Source: Streptomyces luteolus (GTDB lineage: Bacteria > Actinomycetota > Actinomycetes > Streptomycetales > Streptomycetaceae). From it: a stretch of DNA of 64,000 nucleotides. Below are positions 34,943 through 44,600 of this stretch, in pieces. A program made the position numbers and the translations under genes. A model generated the notes under the pieces. The model searched no databases, was not told the DNA's origin, and was given only the letters and a program-made list of their open reading frames with translations. Location of the stretch: the NCBI RefSeq assembly GCF_029968015.1, contig NZ_JASCIS010000011.1, positions 124,001 through 188,000 of the forward strand, in the 5' to 3' direction. The first letter of the stretch is position 1. Every line of letters starts with the position of its first letter.

Positions 34943-36072
34943 AGCGCGCCCACGGTGGCAGCCGCTCCGACCGGGCCCGAGGAGACGTCGATCGTCACCG
35001 CGCCCAGCGATTCGATCCGCGCCGTCGTCTCGTCGGGATCGAGGACCTCCGCCGCGTAGTGCAGGCCCGGCGGCACCCGCCCGTCGAGGGTGGCGGCCAC
35101 GGTCAGGGCGCCGACGGCTCCGGTCAGCCGGTAGCTGTCCGTCGTGCCGAGGATCGCGGTGGTGGAGGTACTGGCCCCGTCCGAAAGTTCGAACACCATC
35201 CGGTAGTACGGCCGACGGCCCGCCAGGTCCAGTTCAGCTGCCCTGACCAGCCTGTCTGCCGCCGCCCCGAGCGAGGCCGGACCAGTCGGCGGGCCACCGC
35301 GCAGCGCCGCGAGCGTCTCGCGTACCTGCCGGCCGGGGAAGACGTTGAACCAGTCGAGCTCCGCGAGCCCCAGCGCCTGGGCAAGGCGTTCCGCCTCGGT
35401 GCTGAGGTAGGGCTGCACCGCCACCGTCCCCGGGAAGAACGGCAGTGTCGCGACCGCCTGCGCCGACAGGGCATGGCTCTCCCGACGGCCCCGGCGCCAG
35501 GCGGCCAGCGCCTCGCCGTATGCCGTGGGGGCGGCGGAGACCGCGTCCGGGCCGTCGCCGAGCGAGAGCATCAGGTCGGCCGCGACCGTGCGGCTGCACC
35601 GCTCCAGGCCGCCGGTCCAGACCGCCAGCCGTGCGTCGGCCAGAGCCCGGTGGCGGGCAAGGCGGCGCGGCAGCAGCCCGGAAAGCCCCGGGAGCATCCC
35701 GGCGGAGAGCACGGCTCTGCGCCGGGTGGCCGCGAGATCAAGACCGCGGAGATCGGCGTGGGCCGGATCGTCGCCCGCCACGTCCACGTAGTCGGCCCCG
35801 GCGGCGAGTGCGGCGATGGCCACCCGGCCGCGCACCAGGTAGGACGGGCCCGCGCAGTTGAGCACGGTCCGGCAGTCCCGACAGAATGCGGCGAGGCCGT
35901 CCTCGTCATCCAGGTCCACGGCGACCGACTCGACGCCGTCGGCCGTCACCCCCGGCGGCCGACGGGCACCCAGTCGCAGCGACCGGACGCCGAGTTCCCG
36001 CAGGGTACGTACGGCCGCCCGGCCCACGACGCCGGACCCGCCAAGGACGCCGACCAGCGGTTCGCCCCTCAT
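34939..36072 (-). CDS. Saccharopine-dehydrogenase-like oxidoreductase
   Basis: This is a 377-residue protein with an N-terminal NAD(P)-binding domain (VGVLGGSGVVGRAAVRTLRE, VLNCAGPSYLVRGRVAIAALAAGADYVDVAGD) of the saccharopine dehydrogenase family. A C-terminal domain of unknown substrate follows. The dinucleotide motif GGSGVVG is intact. It overlaps both the second NRPS and the imide reductase (ATGA at each end), so it is made in fixed ratio with them. It may be a second reductase or oxidase acting on a ring, the terminal carboxyl or an aldehyde. It has no counterpart in the minimal pyochelin gene set, so its role is open. Confidence 0.85.
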   Translation of the reverse strand: MRGEPLVGVLGGSGVVGRAAVRTLRELGVRSLRLGARRPPGVTADGVESVAVDLDDEDGLAAFCRDCRTVLNCAGPSYLVRGRVAIAALAAGADYVDVAGDDPAHADLRGLDLAATRRRAVLSAGMLPGLSGLLPRRLARHRALADARLAVWTGGLERCSRTVAADLMLSLGDGPDAVSAAPTAYGEALAAWRRGRRESHALSAQAVATLPFFPGTVAVQPYLSTEAERLAQALGLAELDWFNVFPGRQVRETLAALRGGPPTGPASLGAAADRLVRAAELDLAGRRPYYRMVFELSDGASTSTTAILGTTDSYRLTGAVGALTVAATLDGRVPPGLHYAAEVLDPDETTARIESLGAVTIDVSSGPVGAAATVGAL

Positions 36073-39000
36073 GACGCGCCCTCCACTGCCACGCCTGCCG
36101 CCGAGTCCGCCAAGAGGTCGCGTACGACTTCCGCGCGCGGCCCGGTGATGCAGCCGAAGTGGTCGCCCGGGATGTCGCGGATCCGGAGCTCGCCCAGGCA
36201 GACGCGCTGCCAGTAGTTGCTCATGTCCTCCTGGAGGCCGGGCAGGAATCCGTACCGGCCGGTGTGCCGCAGGAAGGTGACATCACCGGCGTAGGGTTCC
36301 GGCCGGTACCGGGTGACCGCGAACAGGCTGTGCCGGAAGATCTGGTACTGCCTGGACAGCCGGGCGCCGTCCGGCAGTTCGGCGGCCCGGCCGATCGCGG
36401 CGAGGCGCTCCTCGGGCCGACGGGCGGAAAGGTCCCGGAACGCTGCGCCGACCTTCGCGAACTCGCCGTCGAGCGCGGCGAGGGCGCCGGCGCCCAGCAC
36501 ACCGGGGGTCACTGCCAGTACGGCGCTGATCGCCCTGCCCAACTCGCCGTCGTCCACGGGGAACCCGAGCAGCGCCGGTTCGACGCCGAGCGACAGCGCG
36601 AAGGTGTACTCGGCGATCAGGTCCTCGTGCACCTCGAAGGGCGGGCGGTAGCAGCTGATCGCCGTCAGGCTCTCGACCTCGGCCCCGGCCTCGACGAGTG
36701 CCCTGGCCACCTCGGTCGCGATCAGGCCGCCCATGCAGTAGCCGACCACGTGGAAGCGCCGGCCGCCGTCGGCAAGCAGGGCTTGCGCGTACTCGCCGCC
36801 AAGGCGGCGGATCAGCAACGCGGGGTCGGTGTCCAGGTACCGGCTCTGGCCCCCGGTCTCCAGGCCGATGACCGGTCCGGAGGCGGGGCGTCTGCGGTAC
36901 TCGTCCAGCAAGGACTGGTAGGGCATCAGGGTGCCGCTGCCGTCGTGCACCAGGACGGTGGCAGGGCCGTCCGCTGTGGCACCGACCAGTGTCGTCGGGG
37001 CGGGAGCGGAGTCCTCGGGTTGGTGCGGGACGGTGCCCGCCGGGCTTTGGGCCGCGTCGCGCAGATAGGCCGCGAGTGCCGCGACGGTCGGACGTCGCAG
37101 CATCTGACGCAGCAGGTGCTCCCAGTCGACTCCGGCCGCCGCGGGCTCGCTCTCGCGCAGCCGGCCGACCAGCCGGGCCACCAGCAGGGAGTCCCCGCCG
37201 AGTTCGAAGAAGTCATCTTCCCGGCCGACCTGCGGCGCCTTGAGCAACTGCTGCCAGAGGGCGGCGATCCGGCGTTCGAGTTCGTCGGTGGGTTCCGCCG
37301 CACCGGCCGGGCCGTGGCGGTCCGCGGTCGGCTCGGGCAGCCGCCGGTGCAGCCGGGCCCGGTCGATCTTGCCGTTGGCGGAGAGCGGGAACTCGTCGAG
37401 GATCTCAAGGCGTGCGGGCCGCATGTGCTCGGGCAGCCGGTCGGCGAGGTGGCGGGCGAGTTCCTCGCCGGCCAGCGGGGTGCGGTCGGTCTTGAGCCGG
37501 GTGAAGAACAGGTGCTGGCCGGCCTGCGACAGGATGTCGTCGGGTGCGGGGAAGCACAACGGGACCTCGGCCCCGGCTTCGGCAAGGAGGCCCAGCCACT
37601 GCTCCCGGGTCAGGAAGGTCTGGTCGGCCGCTTGGCGCAGGTCGGTGAAGCCGCCGCTGAGACCGTCGATGAACTCCATGGAGACCAGCAGGGGGTGACG
37701 CTCCAGGGTGGCCTCCATGAAGACCAGCCAGCCGCCCGGCACGAGAAGTTCGCGCAGCCGGCGCAGTACGTCGGCGGCGTCCTTGGAGTTGTGGAGCACG
37801 TTCGCGCACAGGACGACGTCGAAGGTGTTCGGCGCGAGGCCTTGTGCGGCTGGGTCCGTGTTGACGTCGAACAGTCCGTAGCGCACCCACGGATACGCCT
37901 GGAAGCGCTGCTGCGCCTCGCCGAGGAAGAACTGCGAGACATCGGTGAACAGGTACTCGACGTCCAGGCCGTCGAGTGCCGGGATCAGCTCGGTGCTGGT
38001 GCCGCCGACACCGGCTCCGACCTCCAGGACCCTGAGCGGTCCCGGCCGACGGTGGGCGGAGGCGAGCTCGCGCAGTCCGGCGACGGCGACCCGGTTCAGA
38101 GAGCGGCTGACCAGGTTGTCGCGGTAGGCGGCCTCCGCCACGTTCAGGTTGCCCTGGGGGAAGAGCAGCCGCAGCGGGTCCTCCTCGCCGCTCAGCAGTT
38201 CCGGCAGGTGCCGACTGCTGGTGCGGATCAGCCGCAGCAGGTCGGTGCCGTAGTGGAGGCGGGCCCCCAACTCCTCAAGGTGCTGCCAGTCGCGTTCCAG
38301 CGTGGCCGGATCGGGAGCGGCGAGCCCGGCGTAGCGCCCGGTGACCGGGTCGTGGTGGAGGCGTCCGGCCCCGGCCAGGGCCCGCAGCCAGCGCCGTACG
38401 GCGCGCAGGTGCCTGTGGTGCGCGCCGAGCCCGGCGGCGGCCTCCTCGGCCGTGTGGGACTCGGTCGCTCCCATGAAGAGCCCGGCCTCGCACAGAGTCC
38501 GGGCCATCGAGTCGAGGGCGACCTCGTCGGCCAATTCAAGCAATTGGGCCAGGAGTTCACCGTCGACCGTCGAGCTGACCTCCAGGCCGGTGGCTGTAGC
38601 TGCCGCGACCGTGGCGGCCCCGTCGGCTGTGAGCCGGGCCGACTCGGTGGGCACCGTGGTGACGAAGGTGGCGAGCCGCCGGCTCGCGGGGTCGGCGCCG
38701 GTCACCAGGGTCACGGCGGAGGCCACCGCCGGGTGGGCCTCGGCGGCGGCGGAGACCTCAGCGGGTTCCACCCGGTGGCCTCGGATCTTGACCTGGTCGT
38801 CGACCCGGCCGAGCAACTCGATGGTGCCGTCCGGCAGATAGCGACCCAGGTCGCCGGTCCGGTACAGCCGCTCGCCCTCGCCCGGCCGCGTGACGAACCG
38901 CTCGGCCGTTCTGGCCTCGTCCCCCAGGTAGCCGAGCGCAAGGCCGGTGCCGCTGATGTACAGCTCACCCGGCGTCAGGTCCGGGCAGTCCCTCAGCTGG

Positions 39001-41657
39001 TCGTCGAGCACGTGCCAGCCCTGGTTGGCGAGCGGGGTGCCGTACGGGACGGTGCGGCTGTTGACCGGTCCGGTACCGATCGGGTGGACGATCGACCAGA
39101 TGGCAGCCTCGGTGGCGCCGCCGAGGCTGATCAGCTCGCAGTGGGGCAGTCGTCCACGGATCTGCTCGACGAGCGGGACGGGAATCCAGTCGCCGGACAG
39201 CAGGGCGAGCCGCAGCGCGGACGGGGCGGGGCCGTCGCCGGACGCCAAGTAGCTGTCGAGCATCTGGAGTTGGGCCGGTACGGAGTTCCACAGCGTGACC
39301 CGGTGGCGGTCGGCGAGCTCGGCCCAGTGCGCCGGATCTCCGCGGCGGGCCGCGTCGGGGAGCACCAGACAGCCGCCGCGGGCCAACGGTCCGAAGATGT
39401 CATACACCGACAGGTCGAAGCCGAGCCCGGCAAGGCCGAGGACGCGGTCCTCGGGGCCGGTGGAGAAGCGCTGGTTGATGTCCATGACGGTGTTCACGGC
39501 CGCGCGATGGCTGATCATCACGCCCTTCGGCGCTCCGGTGGAGCCGGACGTGTAGATCACGTACGCCAGGTCGTCCGGAGCGACCCGCCGGTCACGCGCA
39601 GCCGGCCCGCCCGCCTGTGCCATCGCTTCGTCGACCGGCACCACCCGTACACCGGCCGGCCAGTCCGTGGCGATCCACGGCTGGGTCAGCACGGTCGTCG
39701 CGCCCGCGTCGGTGAGCATGGAGTCCCGGCGCGCCGGTGGCTGGTCGGTGTCGATCGGCAGGTAGGCGGCGCCGGCAAGGAGGGTCCCGAGAACGGCGGC
39801 CACCTGCTCCCAGCCCTTGTCCATGACCACAGCGACGATCCGGCCCGCAGGGTCGCCGTCAGCGGCGAGCGCCTCGGCCACGGCCTGGGCCCGGTCCATG
39901 AGTTGACGGTACGTCAGGACAGTGCTGCCCGAGATCACCGCCGTCCGCTCGGGTGCGGCCAGTGCCTGGGCGAGCACGCCTTCGTGCAGCAGCCGCTCCG
40001 GCAGCTCCAGCGCGGTGTCGTTGACCTGGGCCCGCCGGTCGAGCTGGGCAGGGGGCAGGGTCACCACGGATGCGGCGGTCCAGGGCTCGTCGGAGGCGGC
40101 CAGGCGTCGCACCGTGTCCTCGAAGGCGCGGAAGGCGTCCGCCGGTAGTCCTTCGGGCAGCGCGTCGACGCGTACGTCCCAGCCGAGCAGCAGGGCGTCG
40201 TCGTCCTCCATGACCTGGCAGTCGATCCAGACGTGCGGTGTGCGGCTGCAGCCGTAGACGATCTTGCCCTGCTTGAGGCGCGGCACATGGCGCGCCTCGG
40301 TGTCCGCTGTGCTCAGGCCGACGGTACTGGTGAAGACGACCGGCATCAGCGCCGCATCCTGGCCGCTGCGCCTGGCGAGCTCGCGCAACACCTCTACGCC
40401 GGAGTACAGCTGATGGTCGAGGTCCTGCCAGAGCTGGGCCTGGGTGGCCGCCGCCCGTACGGCGAAGGGTGCCTCCGCCGAGCAGTCGACAGCGAGCAGC
40501 TCGACGGAGGTGAAGTCCCCCACCAGGCCGGCGGTCTGCGGGTGCAGCGGCAGCCGGTTGAACATCGGCAGATTGAGGGTGAAGCGGGACTGGCCGCTCC
40601 ACCGCCCGATGACTTCCGCGTAGGCCGTGAGCAGCGCGGAGGTGGGTGTGACGCCGCGCGCGGCGGCCCGGCGGCGGAACTCGGCCCATGCCTCGGGTTC
40701 CAACTCGGCCTGAAGGCGCTCGAAGCGCGGTGGACAGGGCGTCACGGTGTGTGAGCGCACGGGCAGGGTGGGCGAGGCGGGCAGCGGTACGGTCTCTGGG
40801 CTCTCCGGAAGGCCGTCCCCGGCGTCCCCGCTGTCCCGGCCATCCCCTCCGTGCCCTCCGTCCCCGCCCGGCAGCCTCCGCCACCAGTACTCCCGGTCGC
40901 GTTCGAACGCGGTGTCACGCAGCCGCCGTTCGGCCATCAGGTAGTCGCGGTATCCGATCTCCAGTGCCGGCAGGGGCAGGTCCGACCGCAGGCTGAGCTG
41001 CTCCAGTTCGCCAAGGAGGAGTTGGACGCTCGCGTAGTCGCAGATGAGCAGGTCGACCGAGAGGTGGATCACGGTGTGCTCGCTGGTCCTGGTGATCCGC
41101 AGGTCGTGCAACGGCCACTGGTCGGAGCGGTACTCACGCGCAGACAGCTCGGTGCGGATCCGCCGTACCGCCTGCTCCTGCTCGCCGGGTGCGGCCTCCC
41201 GCAGGTCGGTGATCCTGATCGGCTGCTCGGGGACCTGCGGCAACACCTGCTGGTAGCCGTCCGGGTGGACGATCGTGCGCAGGGCGTCGTGCCGCTCGAC
41301 CAGCCGGTGCCAGGAGTCGGCCACCCGCCGGGGGTCTACGGCGGGGAACCTCACCTCGACGTACGCCTCGCACCCCACGCCGCCGTACTGGTAGGCGGTA
41401 CTCCGGCCGAGCAGGTAGGAGGACTGCACGTCGGTGAGCGGGAATGGCTCGTGCCTGGCCTCCGGGTCCGCCGTCAGCTGCGACTGCGTCCCGGCGCGCC
41501 GCCGCAGCTCGTCAAGGACGGCCTGCTTGTGGTGCTTGAGCTGTTCGAGCCGGGCCTCCGTCAGCACGTTCCGGGGTGCCCGGTAGCGGAGCAGGCCGCC
41601 TTCCTCCCATAGCCGCACACCGATGTTCTCAAGTTCACCGATGAGTTCGTGGACCAT
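36069..41657 (-). CDS. NRPS 2: docking-Cy-A(MT)-PCP-TE, terminal cysteine module
   Basis: This is 1862 residues. Residues 1-52 resemble a TubC-type docking domain. Next come a cyclization domain (70-540; motif DLLICDYAS, D202/D207/S210) and an A domain (from about 547) with pocket D-L-Y-N-L-S-L-I-W, the cysteine code of PchE/HMWP2. A SAM methyltransferase is embedded in the A domain (about 1165-1390, LEVGAGVGGT), and the A10 Lys is K1430. A PCP (S1490) and a thioesterase follow. This is the PchF layout, which yields an N-methyl-thiazolidine and releases the chain. The TE nucleophile motif is GYCMGG (C1641), so Cys replaces Ser. The start at 41657 (MVHELIGE) overlaps the NRPS 1 stop (TGATG) and removes 75 non-homologous residues from a longer frame. 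Confidence 0.93.
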   Translation of the reverse strand: MVHELIGELENIGVRLWEEGGLLRYRAPRNVLTEARLEQLKHHKQAVLDELRRRAGTQSQLTADPEARHEPFPLTDVQSSYLLGRSTAYQYGGVGCEAYVEVRFPAVDPRRVADSWHRLVERHDALRTIVHPDGYQQVLPQVPEQPIRITDLREAAPGEQEQAVRRIRTELSAREYRSDQWPLHDLRITRTSEHTVIHLSVDLLICDYASVQLLLGELEQLSLRSDLPLPALEIGYRDYLMAERRLRDTAFERDREYWWRRLPGGDGGHGGDGRDSGDAGDGLPESPETVPLPASPTLPVRSHTVTPCPPRFERLQAELEPEAWAEFRRRAAARGVTPTSALLTAYAEVIGRWSGQSRFTLNLPMFNRLPLHPQTAGLVGDFTSVELLAVDCSAEAPFAVRAAATQAQLWQDLDHQLYSGVEVLRELARRSGQDAALMPVVFTSTVGLSTADTEARHVPRLKQGKIVYGCSRTPHVWIDCQVMEDDDALLLGWDVRVDALPEGLPADAFRAFEDTVRRLAASDEPWTAASVVTLPPAQLDRRAQVNDTALELPERLLHEGVLAQALAAPERTAVISGSTVLTYRQLMDRAQAVAEALAADGDPAGRIVAVVMDKGWEQVAAVLGTLLAGAAYLPIDTDQPPARRDSMLTDAGATTVLTQPWIATDWPAGVRVVPVDEAMAQAGGPAARDRRVAPDDLAYVIYTSGSTGAPKGVMISHRAAVNTVMDINQRFSTGPEDRVLGLAGLGFDLSVYDIFGPLARGGCLVLPDAARRGDPAHWAELADRHRVTLWNSVPAQLQMLDSYLASGDGPAPSALRLALLSGDWIPVPLVEQIRGRLPHCELISLGGATEAAIWSIVHPIGTGPVNSRTVPYGTPLANQGWHVLDDQLRDCPDLTPGELYISGTGLALGYLGDEARTAERFVTRPGEGERLYRTGDLGRYLPDGTIELLGRVDDQVKIRGHRVEPAEVSAAAEAHPAVASAVTLVTGADPASRRLATFVTTVPTESARLTADGAATVAAATATGLEVSSTVDGELLAQLLELADEVALDSMARTLCEAGLFMGATESHTAEEAAAGLGAHHRHLRAVRRWLRALAGAGRLHHDPVTGRYAGLAAPDPATLERDWQHLEELGARLHYGTDLLRLIRTSSRHLPELLSGEEDPLRLLFPQGNLNVAEAAYRDNLVSRSLNRVAVAGLRELASAHRRPGPLRVLEVGAGVGGTSTELIPALDGLDVEYLFTDVSQFFLGEAQQRFQAYPWVRYGLFDVNTDPAAQGLAPNTFDVVLCANVLHNSKDAADVLRRLRELLVPGGWLVFMEATLERHPLLVSMEFIDGLSGGFTDLRQAADQTFLTREQWLGLLAEAGAEVPLCFPAPDDILSQAGQHLFFTRLKTDRTPLAGEELARHLADRLPEHMRPARLEILDEFPLSANGKIDRARLHRRLPEPTADRHGPAGAAEPTDELERRIAALWQQLLKAPQVGREDDFFELGGDSLLVARLVGRLRESEPAAAGVDWEHLLRQMLRRPTVAALAAYLRDAAQSPAGTVPHQPEDSAPAPTTLVGATADGPATVLVHDGSGTLMPYQSLLDEYRRRPASGPVIGLETGGQSRYLDTDPALLIRRLGGEYAQALLADGGRRFHVVGYCMGGLIATEVARALVEAGAEVESLTAISCYRPPFEVHEDLIAEYTFALSLGVEPALLGFPVDDGELGRAISAVLAVTPGVLGAGALAALDGEFAKVGAAFRDLSARRPEERLAAIGRAAELPDGARLSRQYQIFRHSLFAVTRYRPEPYAGDVTFLRHTGRYGFLPGLQEDMSNYWQRVCLGELRIRDIPGDHFGCITGPRAEVVRDLLADSAAGVAVEGAS

Positions 41658-44600
41658 CACAGGCTGCCGTCCTCCATTTCTTGGGCCTCGAAGTGGAGGC
41701 GTTCGATGAGCGTGGCGAGCCCGGCGATCGTCGGGTCGCTCAGAAGTTGCCGCAGGGAGATCTCGCCGCCGAACCGGTCGCGTACCAGCCGGACCAGGCG
41801 GGTGGCCTGGAGGCTGTCGCCGCCCAGCTCGAAGAAGGTGGCGTTCCGGGGTACCGCGGGCACCCCGAGCAGAGTGGTCCACAGGGCGGCGAGCGAAGTC
41901 TCCAGCGGAGTGCGCGGCGCCCCACCGTCACCCGGCGCGAGCGTGACCTCGTCGGCGGGCGGAGTGAGCCGGGCGTGGTCGACCTTGCCGTTACTCGTCA
42001 ACGGCAAAGCGTCGAGCAGGGTGAGGCCGGACGGCTGTGCGTGGCGTGGCAGCCGGTCGGCCAGGTGCCCCTGGACGGCTTCCAGGTCCAGGGCCGGGTC
42101 GCCGGTGGCGACGAAGGCGTGCAGCCGTAGGCGGCCCCGCTTGCCGACCGGCACGACGACGCAACTCCGGATGGCGGGGTGGGTGGTGAGGGTGGCTTCG
42201 ACTTCGGCGGGTTCGAGGCGGTGGCCGTTGATTTTGAGTTGCCGGTCCATGCGGCCGAGGAATTCCAGGGTGCCGTCCGGCCAGTAGCGCCCCAAGTCGC
42301 CCGTGCGGTACCAGCGTTCGCCGTCGTGGAGGACAAACTTCTCCGCCGTACGGTCGGAATCGCCCCGGTATCCGCGAGCCACACCCGCACCGCCGATCCA
42401 CAGCTCACCGGACACCCAGTCCGGGCAGTCGTGCCCCGAGGGGGAGACCACCCGGAATCGCTGGTTGCGCAGCGGCCGACCGTACGGGACGGATGTCCAG
42501 TGTTCGGGGATCTCGGTGACTTCGTGGAAGTTCGACCAGATCGAGGCTTCGGTGGCGCCGCCGAGCGCGATGACCCGGCAGTCGGGCACATGGTCCGCGA
42601 GGCGTGCTGTGAGATCCAGCGGGACCCAGTCGCCCGACAGCAGGGCCAGTCGCAGTGGTGCGGTCAGGCCGCCCGGCCCGGGGCCCGCGGCGGTGAGCAG
42701 CATGTCGAGGAGCATGGGCACGCTGTTCCACACCGTCACGCCATGCCGGCGGGCAAGCTCCAACCACGCCTCAGCATCCCGCCGCTGCTCTTCCGCCGGA
42801 AGTACGAGCGCTCCGCCCGCACCGAGCAGACCGAACACGTCCCAGACCGACAGATCGAAGTCCAGCGCCGACACCGCCAGCACCCGGTCCTCGGGACCGA
42901 CCGCGAAGCGCTCGTTGACATCTCGTACGGTATTCAGCGCAGCCCCATGCGTGACCTCCACACCCTTCGGGACCCCCGTCGAACCCGACGTGAAGATCAC
43001 GTACGCCAGCGCATCTCCGGTCACCTCCACCGGTTCGTTCAGCGGCTCGTGCGTCACGCACTCCGGCACCGACAACACCGTCACACCGGCGAGTCCACCG
43101 TCCTGCTCCTCGGCCAAGAGCAGCCGTACGTCCGCGTCCTGGAGCGTGCGCGCCCGCCGGCTCACCGGCTGGTCGGGCCCGATGGGCAGATAGGCGGCCC
43201 CCGAGGCCAGGACGCCCAGCACGGCGGCGATCTGGTCCGGCCCCTTCGGCAAGGTCACCCCCACCACCTCCGACGGCCCCACCCCGTACGCCCGCAACGC
43301 CCCCGCCACACCCAGCGCACGACCGGCCAACTCGCCATAACTCATCGCCCCGTCCCCACCCCAGCGCAGCGCACACCGCCCGGGATCAGACACCGCACGC
43401 TCGAAGAACGCCTCGTGCAACCCACCCCAAGCCACTGGCCCCGACGTGGAGTTGACCGCCCGCCGCACTTCACGCTGCTCCACCGGCAGCAACTCCGGTA
43501 CCGGCCCCTCCCAGTCCGAGACCGCCAGCCACTCCAGCAACCGCCCATGGGCATCGAACATCGCGTCGAGCACACCGGCCGGGAACAACTCCTCCACCGC
43601 ATCCCAGGTGAGCAACAGGCCGCCGTCGCGGGCCATGACCTGCTCGTCCAGCCACACCTGTGGTGTCTGCGACACGCTCCACACCGGTCGGCGCAGCCGG
43701 TCGCTGAGCTGGTCGGCCACGCCGAGAGCGCTGGTGAACACCACGGGCAGGATGGCCTCGGACGCCGAGTCCGGCCCCGCGTGCTCCCGGAGCAGCCCGA
43801 GGACCTCGGCGCCCCGGTGGTCGAGATCCTCCCCCAGCCGCTGCTGAGTCCGTCGTACTCGGTCCGCGAACGTCTCGTCCGGTACGGGCTCCTGAGCCAC
43901 CGGCAGCAAGGAGGTGAAGTCGCCGAGCACCCGCCCGATGTCGGGGTGTACATCGCGACGGTCGAACAGGGTGAGTGCCACGGTCAGCCGCCGCTGCTCG
44001 CTCCAGATCCCAAGGACCTCGGCGTAGCAGGCGAGCAGCACGGCGGACGGCGTGCAGCCGGCCTGCCGGGCCCGTGCTTGCAGCGCACGCCAGCGCTCGG
44101 GTTCCAGCCAGGTCTCGCGGCGGACGAAGCGCGGCCGCGCGAGGGCCGCCGGATCGGTGGCGAGCGGAAGTGCCGGCGGCGGCGGAAGGCCGGGCAGCCG
44201 CTGCTGCCAGTACTGGCGGGACCGTTCGAGTTCGGCGCTCGGGGGCCGGACCTGGCACATGTAGTCGCGGAAGGACAACTCGACGGGTGGCAGGGCGGCT
44301 TCGGGGTCGCGGTACAGCTGGTCGAGCTCGGAGAAGACGGTCATCATGCTCAGCCCGTCGACCAGCAGGTAGTCCAGGCCGACGCCGACCCGGGCGCGGT
44401 CACCCGCACGACGGACCACACGTACGTCGAACAGCGGCCATACGGACGGATCGAGGACCTGGTGCGACATGTCCGCCCGCAGTGCGGCCAGAGCCGTCTC
44501 CTCCGCAGCCTCCTCAGCCTCCTCATCCGACCCGTACGTCTCGGCCGCTTCGGTCACCGGGATGACGAAGCGCGGCACCTGGGGCAGGATCCGCTGAAAG

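Noticed and set aside
36159..40148. 1329-codon open frame antisense to NRPS 2
   Set aside because: It mirrors the NRPS coding strand and has only low-complexity Gly/Arg/Val/Asp sequence.
41658..41882. Longer start for NRPS 2 (75 extra residues)
   Set aside because: The added sequence overlaps the end of NRPS 1 and is unlike any domain, whereas the docking-type domain starts exactly at the overlapping ATG at 41657.
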